A stretch of DNA of 64,000 nt from Peribacillus glennii (GTDB lineage Bacteria > Bacillota > Bacilli > Bacillales > DSM-1321), in the NCBI RefSeq assembly GCF_003429105.1, contig NZ_QVTD01000003.1, positions 1,054,001-1,118,000 of the forward strand. Reading direction: 5' to 3'. Shown here one piece after another: positions 9,360-19,173 of the stretch; positions within the stretch are counted from its first letter, which is position 1; each line of letters begins with the position of its first letter. The notes below the pieces were generated by a model. It was given only the letters and a program-made list of their open reading frames with translations. It did no database searches and had not been told where the DNA came from. Position numbers and translations under genes: made by a program.

Positions 9360-10838
9360 CTATAGAATAATCGCAATCAATCCGCCGGACCCTTCGTTTA
9401 TGATTCGCTCCAATGTTTCTTTTAATTTGTAGCGGGCGTTTTCAGGCATTAGCGATAATTTGGCCTGGATTCCTTCCCTTACAATCGAACTTAAGGAGCG
9501 GCCAAAAATATCGGAGTTCCAGATTGATAGTGGATTATCTTCAAAATCTTGCATTAGATAGCGTACCAGCTCCTCACTTTGCTTTTCTGTACCAATGATC
9601 GGAGCAAATTCCGACTCCACATCCACTTTTATCATATGGATGGAAGGTGCTACTGCTTTCAATCGGACACCAAACCGCGATCCTTGCCTGATTATTTCCG
9701 GTTCATCAAGGCTCATATCGGCCAACGAAGGTGCGGCTACGCCATAACCGGTCTGCTTCACCATTTTCAGCGCATCTGAAACTTGATCATATTCGGCTTT
9801 CGCATGAGCGAAGTCCTGCATGAGCGCAAGAAGATGGTCTTTTCCGCGGATTTCAACACCGACAATCTCTTTTAATATATCATCATAAAGCGCATCCGGT
9901 GCATAAAGGTCGATTTCCGCTACACCCTGGCCCATCTCAATGCCGGCAAGGCTGGCGCGTTCGATGAACTCAAAATCATTGAAATGACCTACAACTCTGT
10001 CAACATCTCGCAGCCGCTTTATATCTTTTACTGTTTCTTTGACAGCCTCCTGGTAGCTTTCCCGAAGCCAATGGTTTTCTTTTAGAACCAATACCCAGCT
10101 TGGAAGGTTTACATTCACTTCCAAAACAGGGAATTCATACAATGCTTCACGGAGAACATTCAAAACGTCGGTTTCGCGCATTCCTTCCACACTCATGGCC
10201 AAGACCGGAATATCATATTTTTCCTGAAGGTTCTCCCTCAGGGCGACCGTATCAGGATGATGAGGCTGTACCGAGTTAACAATCATGATAAATGGTTTGC
10301 CGACCTCTTTTAGTTCTTCTATGACCCTTTCTTCGGCCTCAATATAATCGCTTCGCGGAATCTCCCCGATCGTGCCGTCTGTCGTTATGACAACTCCTAG
10401 AGTTGAATGGTCCTGTATAACCTTTCTTGTGCCGATTTCGGCAGCTTCATGAAAAGGGATCGGCTCTTCGTACCATGGAGTATGGATCATGCGGGGTCCG
10501 TTTTCATCTTCATATCCTTTTGCCCCAGGCACAGTATAACCGACACAATCGACGAGCCTGATGTTTACATCAAGGCCTTCAGCCACATGAATCGACGCTG
10601 CCTGGTTCGGGACAAATTTCGGTTCAGTCGTCATGATCGTTTTTCCAGCTGCGCTTTGAGGCAGCTCATCCTGTGCCCTTGCGCGGTCCGCTTCTGTACT
10701 TATGTTCGGTATGACCACCAATTCCATAAACTTTTTAATAAATGTAGATTTACCGGTGCGCACTGCGCCCACAACACCTAAGTATATATCTCCGCCGGTA
10801 CGTTCAGCTATATCTTTAAAAATATCTACCTTTTCCAA
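9360..10838 (-). CDS. spoIVA: Spore morphogenetic ATPase SpoIVA
   Basis: A 492-residue cytoskeletal-like ATPase made in the mother cell that polymerises on the forespore surface and founds the coat basement layer. It has a Walker A site GAVRTGKST (residues 24-32) in an N-terminal TRAFAC-type domain, and the extremely conserved C terminus ending EGSGGLIAIIL, needed for membrane anchoring through SpoVM. Start is TTG with a GGGAGGGG site, the same unusual start as in B. subtilis. A sigma-E-like -10 (CATAAACG, 10881-10888) lies upstream. Monocistronic. Confidence 0.99.
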   Translation of the reverse strand: MEKVDIFKDIAERTGGDIYLGVVGAVRTGKSTFIKKFMELVVIPNISTEADRARAQDELPQSAAGKTIMTTEPKFVPNQAASIHVAEGLDVNIRLVDCVGYTVPGAKGYEDENGPRMIHTPWYEEPIPFHEAAEIGTRKVIQDHSTLGVVITTDGTIGEIPRSDYIEAEERVIEELKEVGKPFIMIVNSVQPHHPDTVALRENLQEKYDIPVLAMSVEGMRETDVLNVLREALYEFPVLEVNVNLPSWVLVLKENHWLRESYQEAVKETVKDIKRLRDVDRVVGHFNDFEFIERASLAGIEMGQGVAEIDLYAPDALYDDILKEIVGVEIRGKDHLLALMQDFAHAKAEYDQVSDALKMVKQTGYGVAAPSLADMSLDEPEIIRQGSRFGVRLKAVAPSIHMIKVDVESEFAPIIGTEKQSEELVRYLMQDFEDNPLSIWNSDIFGRSLSSIVREGIQAKLSLMPENARYKLKETLERIINEGSGGLIAIIL

Positions 10839-10880
10839 GGTATCCCCTCCCGATATTAGAGTTGCTGGGATAACATCATC

Positions 10881-10888
10881 CGTTTATG
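10881..10888 (-). promoter_or_regulatory. Possible sigma-E -10 element of spoIVA
   Basis: CATAAACG on the minus strand fits the sigma-E -10 pattern CATAnAnT except for the last base; a -35 match 14 bases upstream (AACTAAT) is weak. In B. subtilis spoIVA is sigma-E dependent, which supports the assignment. Confidence 0.35.
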
Positions 10889-11080
10889 CAATCTAGGACA
10901 CTATTAGTTTATGATGTTGTCCTAAAAATATATTCCTGATTTTTTAACATGAAATCCTCCTTTTTTCCCTACATCGGATTTGTTTTTATATGAGTGCTGT
11001 TTATTGTAAGGTTAAGGATTTTCAGAAGCTAAAGAAATAACCCTTCCCCTACAATATATTTTGCAGAAAAAGGGTTATGC

Positions 11081-11809
11081 CTATTTTGTTAAGAATATGG
11101 GTTTATTTGTTTTTTGGTCAATGGTGTATGGAAGCGAATAAGCGGGGACAAATTCCGAACTTTCCGCCAATACCGGCCGGATATCCTCACCCGGTTTAAA
11201 CTGTTTATCTATTTTTTGTACAGAATCAACTAAATCTGGCGTATAGTCCACAAACAGCTCTGCCTTTGAATTCGTCACGATGGACAGCGGTTTCCCTGAA
11301 TATGGGCTAACGATTGTGGGATCCTCTTTCAAGCCCATTTTTTTGTAATCCAGCGTAAACACATCGTCTGCCAGCTGCTCTTTAAAAGGCGGATAGCCAT
11401 TATTCTCCCTATGAATCCTAAGGCGCAGATTCAGGTCCTGTAGCTGCTGCGCAATCCGGATATCAAATATTTTCACAGTTGGGTTTGTTTCTTCATCTAT
11501 AATTACATATTGAAAAACTCCGCCAGATTCATATGAATTCCCTGGAGGTTCAGCCATATAGGTAGGAACTATTTTTTTGAAATCGATAAGGTGCTTTTGA
11601 TAATACGGGGTATCCCCCGGTTTCGTCTTTATTGGCAGGATTCCACCCTCATCTTTTTTGAACTGGTCAACCGCACTTTGGACAGATTGGATTTGCTCCT
11701 TATATGGAACCTGATTTTCCGCGCTCCTCTGTTCGGGGTACAGGCACCCAGTCAATAATGACATTGCCAGTAGCAAAATCGCTGTTAATTTGATTCTCAA
11801 TCTCTTCAT
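11081..11809 (-). CDS. yphF: Putative lipoprotein, YphF family
   Basis: A 242-residue exported protein. The N terminus MKRLRIKLTAILLLAMSLLT is a signal peptide ending in the lipobox LLTGC, so it should be a membrane-anchored lipoprotein; no catalytic motif is seen. ATG 11809 is chosen over the in-frame GTG at 11824 because GAGGT ends 8 bases before it and the signal peptide then has normal length. It follows yphE directly (the genes nearly overlap) and lies between gpsA and spoIVA as yphF does in B. subtilis. Function unknown. Confidence 0.85.
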   Translation of the reverse strand: MKRLRIKLTAILLLAMSLLTGCLYPEQRSAENQVPYKEQIQSVQSAVDQFKKDEGGILPIKTKPGDTPYYQKHLIDFKKIVPTYMAEPPGNSYESGGVFQYVIIDEETNPTVKIFDIRIAQQLQDLNLRLRIHRENNGYPPFKEQLADDVFTLDYKKMGLKEDPTIVSPYSGKPLSIVTNSKAELFVDYTPDLVDSVQKIDKQFKPGEDIRPVLAESSEFVPAYSLPYTIDQKTNKPIFLTK

Positions 11810-11823
11810 TTCATTCAACCTCA

Positions 11824-12030
11824 CTATGCAGTCGGTCCGCTTAAAACGACAAATAATATGATTAAACCGGCGGAAATCATCAATATGTAAGCAATCACTG
11901 CCGTCAAAACACGAAGGATGCCCTTTAGTTTATAACGGCTGAAATAAATCATTAGAATGGAAATAAACATAAAGATCATGGCAGCAAACGAAATCCACAT
12001 CTTCTGTAAAGCTGGTGTCATTTGTTTCAC
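11824..12030 (-). CDS. yphE: Small membrane protein YphE (DUF2768)
   Basis: A 68-residue protein with two hydrophobic segments (about residues 10-30 and 40-62) separated by a basic loop SRYKLKG, so an integral membrane protein with both ends on one side. Size and position before yphF match B. subtilis YphE. Its function is unknown. An extended -10 promoter lies about 100 bases upstream. Confidence 0.85.
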   Translation of the reverse strand: MKQMTPALQKMWISFAAMIFMFISILMIYFSRYKLKGILRVLTAVIAYILMISAGLIILFVVLSGPTA

Positions 12031-12126
12031 TCCTTTTTAGATGGCTCTGATGAAAGGTTTTCAAAGGGAATTCCATGAAATATAACAAAAAATTCCGGCA
12101 AGAATTTCCTTAGCCAATCCGAAAAC

Positions 12127-12153
12127 ATTATACCACATGCAGGGTTTGTCGAA
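12127..12153 (-). promoter_or_regulatory. Candidate yphE-yphF promoter overlapped by a Spo0A-type box
   Basis: Minus-strand TGGTATAAT (12127-12135) is an exact extended -10. Ten bases upstream is TTCGACAAA (12145-12153), whose complement TTTGTCGAA is a perfect Spo0A box (TTTGTCRAA). It covers the -35 region, so Spo0A~P could control this pair. The control is inferred. Confidence 0.4.
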
Positions 12154-12241
12154 TACGTAAAAAATTCCGCCAGATTGGCGGATATACGAGGGAAGACACA
12201 ACTTATCGCACGAATGGCGACAGTCGTTGTATTTTCTTATA

Positions 12242-12283
12242 CTTTTTTTCATTAAGAAGTTTAAACTTCTTAATGAAAAAAAG
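12242..12283. repeat. Perfect 42-bp AT-rich palindrome
   Basis: The 21 bases on each side of the centre (TTTAAA) are exact complements, including flanking runs of seven T and seven A. It sits in the 407-base gene-free stretch 12031-12438 and shares its A run with the gpsA terminator. Each strand would give a hairpin with pairing A and T runs, so it may act as a two-way terminator. Confidence 0.7.
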
Positions 12284-12311
12284 CAGAAGATAGAAATCAT
12301 CCATCTTCTGC
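12276..12311 (-). terminator. Terminator downstream of gpsA
   Basis: Minus-strand GCAGAAGAT and ATCTTCTGC (9 bp, 11-base loop) followed by seven T. It is about 130 bases after the gpsA stop, leaving a long 3' untranslated region with no recognisable gene. Confidence 0.8.
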
Positions 12312-12438
12312 CATTGACTAAATCCCCCATAAACCAGGTCAGATTACCAGTTTACTACGATGCATTGTATGCGGCACAGGAGGAAACCGTATCCTCTAAC
12401 GCCTATATTTGAAAAATAAATAAACCAATGGCTGATAT

Positions 12439-13491
12439 TTAATCGCCCAGCCTCGCCCCAAGTATGTTGACCAGGTCCTCCATCTCAGCTGTTTTCGTCC
12501 TATTCATTAAACGATCCACAGATTCTTTGACATTTTCGCCGTTAAACAGTACATGATACAGTGCCGATGTAATCGGCATGTCCACATTGTATTTTTTGGC
12601 CAGCTGATAAGCCGCTTTTGTTGTTCTTACACCTTCCACGACCATTCCCATATTTTCAAGCACTTCATCGAGCTTTTGCCCTTTTCCAAGCAGATTGCCT
12701 GCGCGCCAATTTCGGGAGTGTACACTCGTACAGGTAACGATCAAATCGCCAATGCCAGCAAGGCCGGAAAATGTTAGGGGATTCGCACCCATCGCCGTGC
12801 CCAATCTGGAAATTTCTGCAAGTCCCCTTGTAATCAAAGCGGCTTTCGCATTATCCCCATACCCAAGGCCATCCGTTATCCCTGCAGCAAGGGCGATGAT
12901 ATTCTTCAACGCACCTCCAATTTCGACACCGACGATGTCGGGGTTCGTATAGACCCTGAAGTTCTGGTTGATGAATAAGTCCTGTATCCTTTCGGCTGTC
13001 TCCATATTCCGGGAGGATACCGTTACTGTGGTTGGATGGCGCAGGCTCACTTCCTCCGCATGGCTAGGCCCTGAAAGGACGACAACGCCAGCAAGCAGGG
13101 ATGACGGCAGCTCTTCTTCAATCATTTCGGAAATCCTGAGCAGTGTGTCCGGTTCAATCCCCTTGCTGACATGGACAATTGTAAAGGGATTTTCCGCTAC
13201 CGGTGCAATCTTGCCAAGCACCTCGCGAATGGCCTTTGTCGGAACAGCCAGAACGAGGTCTGTGATTCCATTCATAACCTCCCTCAAAGAGGTGTACCCT
13301 TTGATGCCCGCCGGAAGCTTTAAACCTGGCAAATATTTATGGTTGGTATGGCGTTCGTTAATTTCATCAATTTGTTCCTGTTTATGCCCCCAGATCCTGA
13401 CATCGTGCCCATTATCGGCAAGTACCAACGCCAGGGCCGTCCCCCAGCTTCCCGCACCAATAACGGCGATGCCTTGTGTATTTTTAGGCAT
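12439..13491 (-). CDS. gpsA: NAD(P)-dependent glycerol-3-phosphate dehydrogenase
   Basis: A 350-residue enzyme that reduces dihydroxyacetone phosphate to sn-glycerol 3-phosphate for phospholipid synthesis. The dinucleotide fold is [13 protein letters not shown] near the N terminus; the catalytic lysine is in [19 protein letters not shown] 13491 is preceded by GGAGGT with 9-base spacing; a longer in-frame reading into der is rejected. It lies 16 bases after der and likely shares its transcript, as in B. subtilis. Confidence 0.97.
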   Translation of the reverse strand: MPKNTQGIAVIGAGSWGTALALVLADNGHDVRIWGHKQEQIDEINERHTNHKYLPGLKLPAGIKGYTSLREVMNGITDLVLAVPTKAIREVLGKIAPVAENPFTIVHVSKGIEPDTLLRISEMIEEELPSSLLAGVVVLSGPSHAEEVSLRHPTTVTVSSRNMETAERIQDLFINQNFRVYTNPDIVGVEIGGALKNIIALAAGITDGLGYGDNAKAALITRGLAEISRLGTAMGANPLTFSGLAGIGDLIVTCTSVHSRNWRAGNLLGKGQKLDEVLENMGMVVEGVRTTKAAYQLAKKYNVDMPITSALYHVLFNGENVKESVDRLMNRTKTAEMEDLVNILGARLGD

Positions 13492-13507
13492 ATTACGAGC
13501 ACCTCCC

Positions 13508-14818
13508 TTATTTTCTAGGCCGCCCAAAGATTTTGATCGGTGTTCCCTCGAAATTGAATGCATCCCGCAACCTGTTTTCCAAGAAACGCTCATAGGAAAA
13601 ATGCAGCAGCTCAGGATCATTTACGAATACCACAAAGGTTGGCGGCTTCACAGCAACCTGGGTCGTATAGTAGACTTTAAGCCGCTGTCCGTTATGGGTT
13701 GGTGTCGGGTTCATGGCAATGGCATCCATTAACACTTCATTCAACACATTTGTCTGTACCCTCAGTGAATGCGATTCGCTTACCCTGTCGATGACAGGAA
13801 GCATGGAATGCACACGTTTCTTTGTAATTGCCGATACATAAACAATTGGCGCATAGTCAAGGAAAAGAAAATGAGCCCTGATGTTTTCCTCGAATTCCTT
13901 CATTGTTTTCTCGTCTTTTTCGATTGCATCCCATTTATTGACTACGATGATCACAGCACGTCCCGCCTCATGGGCATAGCCGGCAATTTTTTTATCTTGC
14001 TCCCTGATGCCTTCCTCTGCGTTTAAGACGACAAGAACTACATCAGATCGTTCGATGGCCCGCAAGGCACGTAAAACACTGTATTTCTCAGTGCTTTCAT
14101 ACACTTTTCCTTTTTTTCTCATCCCAGCCGTATCAATGATGACATATTCTTTCCCATTAAACGTATATGGCGTGTCAATAGCATCCCGGGTGGTCCCTTC
14201 AATGTCGCTTACGATTACCCGTTCTTCACCGAGAATTGCGTTTACAAGCGAGGATTTCCCGACATTCGGGCGGCCGATCAGGCTAAATTTAATGACATCT
14301 TCTCCGTAGTCCTGTTCTTCATGCTTTGGAAAGCTTTTAGCTACCTCATCAAGCAGGTCCCCCAATCCTAAACCATGGGAGCCGGAGATTGGAAATGGTT
14401 CCCCAAAACCGAGTGAATAAAAATCGTAAATCTGTTCGCGCATTTCCGGATTATCAATCTTATTCACCGCAAGAACTACCGGCTTTTTGGATTTATACAA
14501 GATCTTAGCGACTTCCTCATCAGCTGATGTGACTCCCTCGCGGCCATTCACCATAAAAATGATGACATCCGCTTCATCTATGGCTATTTCCGCTTGTTGG
14601 CGAATTTGCTCAAGGAATGGCTCATCCCCGATATCAATTCCTCCAGTATCGATAATGTTAAAATCGTATGTCAGCCATTCGCCAGAGCTGTATATCCTGT
14701 CCCTTGTTACACCTGGGACATCCTCGACTATCGAAACACGTTCTCCGACTATTCTATTGAATATAGTGGATTTCCCGACGTTTGGCCGCCCCACTATCGC
14801 TATTACCGGTTTTGGCAT
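13508..14818 (-). CDS. der: Double GTPase Der (EngA), 50S ribosome assembly
   Basis: A 436-residue essential GTPase with two tandem G domains and a C-terminal KH-like domain, acting in late 50S assembly. P-loops are GRPNVGKST (residues 10-18) and a second GRPNVGKSS near residue 183; DTGG/DTAG switch motifs and NKID/NKWD base-specificity motifs occur in each. ATG 14818 ([10 protein letters not shown]) has a GGGTGG site and gives exactly the family length; upstream in-frame codons are rejected. Confidence 0.98.
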   Translation of the reverse strand: MPKPVIAIVGRPNVGKSTIFNRIVGERVSIVEDVPGVTRDRIYSSGEWLTYDFNIIDTGGIDIGDEPFLEQIRQQAEIAIDEADVIIFMVNGREGVTSADEEVAKILYKSKKPVVLAVNKIDNPEMREQIYDFYSLGFGEPFPISGSHGLGLGDLLDEVAKSFPKHEEQDYGEDVIKFSLIGRPNVGKSSLVNAILGEERVIVSDIEGTTRDAIDTPYTFNGKEYVIIDTAGMRKKGKVYESTEKYSVLRALRAIERSDVVLVVLNAEEGIREQDKKIAGYAHEAGRAVIIVVNKWDAIEKDEKTMKEFEENIRAHFLFLDYAPIVYVSAITKKRVHSMLPVIDRVSESHSLRVQTNVLNEVLMDAIAMNPTPTHNGQRLKVYYTTQVAVKPPTFVVFVNDPELLHFSYERFLENRLRDAFNFEGTPIKIFGRPRK

Positions 14819-15062
14819 TGCATTCCACCCTTTCTGGATTGATATGTTTATGAAATTTATGAAGGCGTTTGAAAACCGCTCTAACAATCGGAATATGTAT
14901 ATAAATGCCAGCGGTCCCCCGCTGTATATGTGCCCGCTTATTATTCTTCATCGAAAACATAATATTTGATTTTTCCATATGCTTAGGCAAGTGCAGCGCA
15001 TGGCTGCACCAGTTTCTAACTATCATATAGTATCAAATTTTTCCGCAATCAACAATGTTTGT

Positions 15063-15698
15063 CTATTTTGGCTCGGCGTGTAAATCATCTATGCCGGCTG
15101 TCCCTTTTCGTACTTTTTGATTTTCGATGGCAGTCTGCACCCTCCTGCTGGCAAATTCAAAAAATACCCACGCGACATGCATCAGCAAAATAAGTGCTGC
15201 CATATCCATCCAGGCATAAGTCCCTGCCGAGTATGGAATATTGTTAAAACTCAATGTACCTGCATAAAGGCTATCCCCTATTATCATGCCGTTAATAAGG
15301 GCGAAAATCCTCAATTTCCATTCGTCAAAAAGGATAATCGCGAGGTAATTCATTAATATTCCCATCATCCACTCGATTCTAACAACCACCCAGATAGGAT
15401 CCAGAAGGGCAAACAATTGAACGGTTGCATAGCACAGTGATATTATGAGGCACCCGAAAATGAAACCTATTGTTTTTACGAAAGTAAGGTTTCTAATATA
15501 GAAGCAACAAATAATAAACAAATAGACAAAAGAAATATTTATCGCATAATGGTAAATCTGCAGTTCATAGGCTGCCAAACACATAACAGCCAGCAAATGC
15601 AATAAAATCGCATACCGTGGCTGATATGTATCCGGGACAAAAAACATGAATACCACCCAGACTATCCATAAGATCCAATAAAAAAAATTTCCATCCAT
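15063..15698 (-). CDS. yphA: Integral membrane protein, YphA family
   Basis: A 211-residue protein with about six hydrophobic segments starting at the N terminus (FFYWILWIVWVVFMFF) and a short polar C-terminal tail ending HAEPK. No catalytic motif. Position between der and ypzI-fni matches B. subtilis yphA; the neighbouring yphB (seaA) of B. subtilis is missing here. Function unknown. A GGAGGAAG site precedes ATG 15698. Confidence 0.8.
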   Translation of the reverse strand: MDGNFFYWILWIVWVVFMFFVPDTYQPRYAILLHLLAVMCLAAYELQIYHYAINISFVYLFIICCFYIRNLTFVKTIGFIFGCLIISLCYATVQLFALLDPIWVVVRIEWMMGILMNYLAIILFDEWKLRIFALINGMIIGDSLYAGTLSFNNIPYSAGTYAWMDMAALILLMHVAWVFFEFASRRVQTAIENQKVRKGTAGIDDLHAEPK

Positions 15699-15812
15699 AC
15701 AAACTTCCTCCTATTATCCCCATTATGTTCTGTTTCAACGAAGCTTAAACAGCCCCTACGAGCCTCCGGGGTCAGCGTTCAAAACCGAGCACATAAAATT
15801 TATGGAAATATA

Positions 15813-15828
15813 GAAAAGCGCTAGCGCC
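15813..15828. repeat. Short palindromic repeat-like segment in the yphA-ypzI gap
   Basis: The 339-base gap 15699-16037 has no gene apart from the ypzI promoter. GAAAAGCGCTAGCGCC resembles the left end GAAAAGCGGAAGCGCC of the repeat at 47858, and contains the 10-bp palindrome GCGCTAGCGC. The resemblance does not extend clearly, so this may be a decayed end of that repeat family. Confidence 0.3.
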
Positions 15829-15967
15829 GTGTAAAAAGGAAAACGGTACGGGTATATCCTTGTGCGCCGAATGAAAATTTTATACTTTCTTATCTATTTA
15901 AAAACTTATACGATATGCTTGCCTTGAAATGGTGAATAAATAAGGAGCGGCGCACTTCAACTGTGTT

Positions 15968-15995
15968 TTGTTTTATGCAGACAGGAAAGTATAAT
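15968..15995 (+). promoter_or_regulatory. Candidate promoter of ypzI
   Basis: TTGTTT (15968-15973) and TATAAT (15990-15995) with a 16-base spacer, 42 bases before the ypzI start codon. The -10 is perfect and the -35 is fair. Confidence 0.5.
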
Positions 15996-16037
15996 ACTTT
16001 ACTATCTGCCCACGATAGAACTATAGGAGGTGTTAAC

Positions 16038-16172
16038 ATGGGAGTAGACCGCCAGGAAAAAAAACTAAGGGAAAGCGGACGTGTCGAATCGGACCGGGAC
16101 CGTGCATTAGATAAACCGGGAGCAACACAGCTGGAGGGACCAAAAGAAGCCAGGAGCAGAAATAAAGGATAA
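16038..16172 (+). CDS. ypzI: Small hydrophilic protein YpzI
   Basis: A 44-residue, highly charged protein beginning MGVDRQEKKLRESGRVESDR and ending EARSRNKG. ATG 16038 has a perfect AGGAGGT site 8 bases upstream; the longer in-frame reading from 15963 lacks one. It resembles B. subtilis YpzI in length, sequence and place (between yphA and fni). It is transcribed against its neighbours, with its own promoter and a two-way terminator. Function unknown. Confidence 0.85.
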   Translation: MGVDRQEKKLRESGRVESDRDRALDKPGATQLEGPKEARSRNKG

Positions 16173-16191
16173 AACATCACTATACGAAAAC

Positions 16192-16235
16192 AAAAGCTGC
16201 AGTATGCGGGTTTTTTCAGCAGACTGCAGCTTTTT
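16192..16235. terminator. Two-way terminator between ypzI and fni
   Basis: AAAAGCTGCAGT (16192-16203) pairs with ACTGCAGCTTTT with T runs on both outer sides, so it can stop ypzI on the plus strand and fni on the minus strand. Confidence 0.85.
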
Positions 16236-16268
16236 ACATCACTATATGTATGCCATAACACTTGGACA

Positions 16269-17327
16269 CTACCTCGCATAACGGGTACAGTCGATCCCCC
16301 GCTGCGTAAGCCAGTGAAAGGTTTCTCCGCTAATAATAAGCCTGGCTTCCTGCAAAGCTTTTATGTCCTTTGCGCCAAGGGCGGTCATAATCACCTTCAA
16401 ATCATGGAGGGTGTCCTTAAGCTCTTTGATTAACTCGGGGAGACCCTTTTCTTTCAGGGTTTTGATGAACTGCCCCGCCATCCCTGCAGCGATTGCCCCT
16501 AAAGCAAGGCATTTTGCCACATCCAATGAATTCTGAATTCCACCTGAGGCGATAATTGCCATGCCGCTCTTGACGGACACCGCTTCTGCAATCGAAACAG
16601 CAGTCGGTATCCCCCATTCATTAAAATAGGAGAAGGATGTCTTGCGTCTTTCATTTTCAATTCTCGCAAAATTCGTACCGCCAAAGCCGCCGATATCTGC
16701 TATCGATACCCCTGCAGAGGATAATTTACTGACAGTTTCCCTGCTCATACCAAAACCGGTTTCTTTCACAATGACAGGGACCGACATTGCTGCGGTGATT
16801 TTTTCGATGCGAAGCAAAGTGTCCTTAAATGATCGGTCTCCTTCAGGCATTGTCAGCTCCTGTATGACATTCAAATGGATTTGAAGCGCATTTGCACGAA
16901 GCATCTCCACCGCCCGCTTCGCTTCATCAACACCTGCCTCACCGCCAAGGTTTGCGATGACAATGCCATCGGGATTCATCCTCCTGACAATTTCAAAGGA
17001 GCCGGCCTCAGCAGGATCTTTTAGGGCAGCCATTTGCGAACCTACCGCTATGGGTATTCCCGCTTCCCTTGCGGCTATCGACAGTTCTTTATTAAGATGT
17101 TCTGTTTCTTTCCCGCCGCCCCCGGTCATTGCGTTTATGAAAATTGGCGAACTTGCATGAAGTCCGCCAATTACTGTATCAAGAGAAACATCTTCTATTG
17201 ATAAATCCGGTAAGCTTTGATGAACAAACGAAATATCCTCGAAACCCGATAACCTATGCTGTCCAGTTTGCAATGCATAATTAATGTGATCTAATTTTCG
17301 TTGTGTTCTCGCCAAGCCCATCACCAT
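16269..17327 (-). CDS. fni: Type 2 isopentenyl-diphosphate delta-isomerase
   Basis: A 352-residue FMN/NADPH-dependent enzyme that interconverts isopentenyl and dimethylallyl diphosphate, feeding the heptaprenyl and undecaprenyl chains. FMN/phosphate sites show as [17 protein letters not shown] and [14 protein letters not shown], with [14 protein letters not shown] further on. Its ATG overlaps the ypfD stop by one base (TAATG), implying coupled translation. B. subtilis ypgA/fni has the same place. Confidence 0.97.
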   Translation of the reverse strand: MVMGLARTQRKLDHINYALQTGQHRLSGFEDISFVHQSLPDLSIEDVSLDTVIGGLHASSPIFINAMTGGGGKETEHLNKELSIAAREAGIPIAVGSQMAALKDPAEAGSFEIVRRMNPDGIVIANLGGEAGVDEAKRAVEMLRANALQIHLNVIQELTMPEGDRSFKDTLLRIEKITAAMSVPVIVKETGFGMSRETVSKLSSAGVSIADIGGFGGTNFARIENERRKTSFSYFNEWGIPTAVSIAEAVSVKSGMAIIASGGIQNSLDVAKCLALGAIAAGMAGQFIKTLKEKGLPELIKELKDTLHDLKVIMTALGAKDIKALQEARLIISGETFHWLTQRGIDCTRYAR

Positions 17328-18463
17328 TATTTAAATTTTTTTAGCTGCTCCCCAATCATGTCGCCAAGCTGGAAGCCATTGGATTCCTCAGGAAGTTCAT
17401 AATTGGAGTCTTCATTAGCTTGCTGCTCCAGAAGTTCTTTTATACTTAAGGATAAACGCTGCTCCTGTTCGTTGACATCAAGGACTTTCACCTTCACGGT
17501 TTCGCCTTCCGTCAGAACTTCGTGAGGTGTACCTATATGTTTATGCGAAATTTGCGAGATATGGACAAGACCTTCGACACCGGGGAAGATTTCCACGAAA
17601 GCACCAAAAGAAACAAGGCGTTTGACAGTGCCCTCAAGTACGGAGCCTTTAGCTGCCCTTTCTGCGATATTTGACCAAGGACCCGGCAGCGTTTCTTTAA
17701 CGGATAGCGAGATTCTTTCATTGTCGCGGTCGACCGAAAGCACCTTGACTTTTAATTTATCCCCTTCTTTTACGACATCGGAAGCTTTCTCTACATGCTG
17801 ATGTGACAGCTGTGATATATGGACGAGTCCGTCCACGCCGCCGATATCGACAAATGCACCAAAATCAGTGATTCTTTGGACAGTTCCTTCGATCACCTGT
17901 CCGCTCTGGATTGAATCAAGCACTTCACCCTTCTTCTTTACCTTTTCATCTTGTACGACAGCTCGATGGGAAAGGATCAAGCGATTTTTTTCCTTATCCA
18001 GTTCCACAATTTTGAATGTTAATGTTTTGCCTTTATAATCGGCAAAATCTTCCACGAAATAATCTTCCACAAGAGATGCGGGAACAAATCCCCTGACGCC
18101 CAGATCAACCACGAGGCCGCCTTTGACCACATCCTTGACCTCAGCTTCAAATACTTCCTGAGTTTCAAATTTCTTTTCGAGTTCGTCCCATGCTTTTAAT
18201 GCATCAATTTTGCGCTTCGAAAGGATGAGGGCTTCTTCTTCGACCTTAATGACTTCAAGTTCAAGCTCATCTCCTTCGGAAATTGCGTCAGTTGCTTTTT
18301 CCACATGCAGGCTGGAGAGCTCGCTGATAGGGATGATGCCATCCGTCTTACTGTTCTCCACATCTACAATCACCTGTTTTTCTTCAACTTTGGTTACCCT
18401 CGCTTTAACCTTATCGCCAACTCCATAGTTGTTTACTTCTACTTGGTTCATGTCTTCTGTCAT
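17327..18463 (-). CDS. ypfD: S1-domain RNA-binding protein YpfD
   Basis: A 378-residue protein with four S1 OB-fold repeats (roughly residues 16-85, 103-170, 187-256 and 272-342; the last two carry [11 protein letters not shown] and [11 protein letters not shown]). It is the Firmicute relative of ribosomal protein S1 but shorter (E. coli S1 has six repeats) and is not known to be a stable ribosome component. An AGGAGGAG site precedes ATG 18463. It lies between plsC-cmk and fni. Confidence 0.95.
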   Translation of the reverse strand: MTEDMNQVEVNNYGVGDKVKARVTKVEEKQVIVDVENSKTDGIIPISELSSLHVEKATDAISEGDELELEVIKVEEEALILSKRKIDALKAWDELEKKFETQEVFEAEVKDVVKGGLVVDLGVRGFVPASLVEDYFVEDFADYKGKTLTFKIVELDKEKNRLILSHRAVVQDEKVKKKGEVLDSIQSGQVIEGTVQRITDFGAFVDIGGVDGLVHISQLSHQHVEKASDVVKEGDKLKVKVLSVDRDNERISLSVKETLPGPWSNIAERAAKGSVLEGTVKRLVSFGAFVEIFPGVEGLVHISQISHKHIGTPHEVLTEGETVKVKVLDVNEQEQRLSLSIKELLEQQANEDSNYELPEESNGFQLGDMIGEQLKKFK

Positions 18464-18585
18464 TTCGAACTCCTCCTTAACCCATGACTGCTCGGCAGAA
18501 TTTCACTTCGTATAATTTGATAATTTGGAATAATCCCCTATTTTATAAATTCCAATAAAATTCGGGAATTGTCAAGCAAGAAGGA

Positions 18586-19173
18586 TTACTTGCCAGCCGA
18601 AAGAAGAGCCCTGATTTCATCCATGATGATTTTGGTAGCTTCATCCGCGGATATCTTTTTTGCGCGGTATTCTGTGAAATCAATCGGGTTACCATAAATG
18701 ACTTTCAACGGCCGAAACAATTTATAAGGTCCGATGATCGCACACGGAACGATTTTTGCTTCCGTGCGAAGCGCAAAAAATCCAGCTCCTGCCAACCCTT
18801 CGCCAAGCTCGCCGCTCTTGCTTCTGGTCCCTTCAGGAAACAGGCCCAAGACCTTTCCTTCCTTTAGCAGGGATAGGCCGGTCCTCAGCGCCTCCCTGTC
18901 ACTCATTCCCCTTTTTACAGGGAAAGCATTTACCCTTGGCAATATGTCCTTTAGAACTGGCAGGTGAAAAATTTCTTCTTTCGCCATAAAATGGATGTCA
19001 CGGGGACAGGTAATCCCTACTATCGGGGGATCGAGATTTTCGATATGGTTGGCACAAATCAAGACGCCCCCGTCTTTCGGAAAATTCTCCTTACCTATTG
19101 TTTTAACCCTGAAAGCCGGGCTCAAAACTATTTTTACAATGTTTTTGGCAAATGTGTAGAACTTCAAATTCAT
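18586..19173 (-). CDS. plsC: 1-acyl-sn-glycerol-3-phosphate acyltransferase
   Basis: A 195-residue membrane-associated acyltransferase that makes phosphatidic acid from lysophosphatidic acid. The catalytic HX4D box is NHIENLD and the phosphate-binding block is [12 protein letters not shown]; a hydrophobic N terminus would hold it at the membrane. It overlaps cmk by 4 bases (ATGA). B. subtilis lacks plsC at this place, but the cmk-plsC-ypfD order is found in other bacilli. Confidence 0.93.
   Translation of the reverse strand: MNLKFYTFAKNIVKIVLSPAFRVKTIGKENFPKDGGVLICANHIENLDPPIVGITCPRDIHFMAKEEIFHLPVLKDILPRVNAFPVKRGMSDREALRTGLSLLKEGKVLGLFPEGTRSKSGELGEGLAGAGFFALRTEAKIVPCAIIGPYKLFRPLKVIYGNPIDFTEYRAKKISADEATKIIMDEIRALLSAGK

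Noticed and set aside
12061-12330. 89-codon minus-strand frame between yphE and gpsA
   Set aside because: It reads through the 42-bp palindrome and the gpsA terminator, so it is not credible as a gene.
12331-12412. Plus-strand stretch encoding QVRLPVYYDALYAAQEETVS, protein-like
   Set aside because: No start codon with a ribosome site; the upstream frame crosses the terminator. Could be a remnant but cannot be supported.
14991-15009. Hairpin GTGCAGC/GCTGCAC between yphA and der
   Set aside because: No T run and no conserved context; function unclear.
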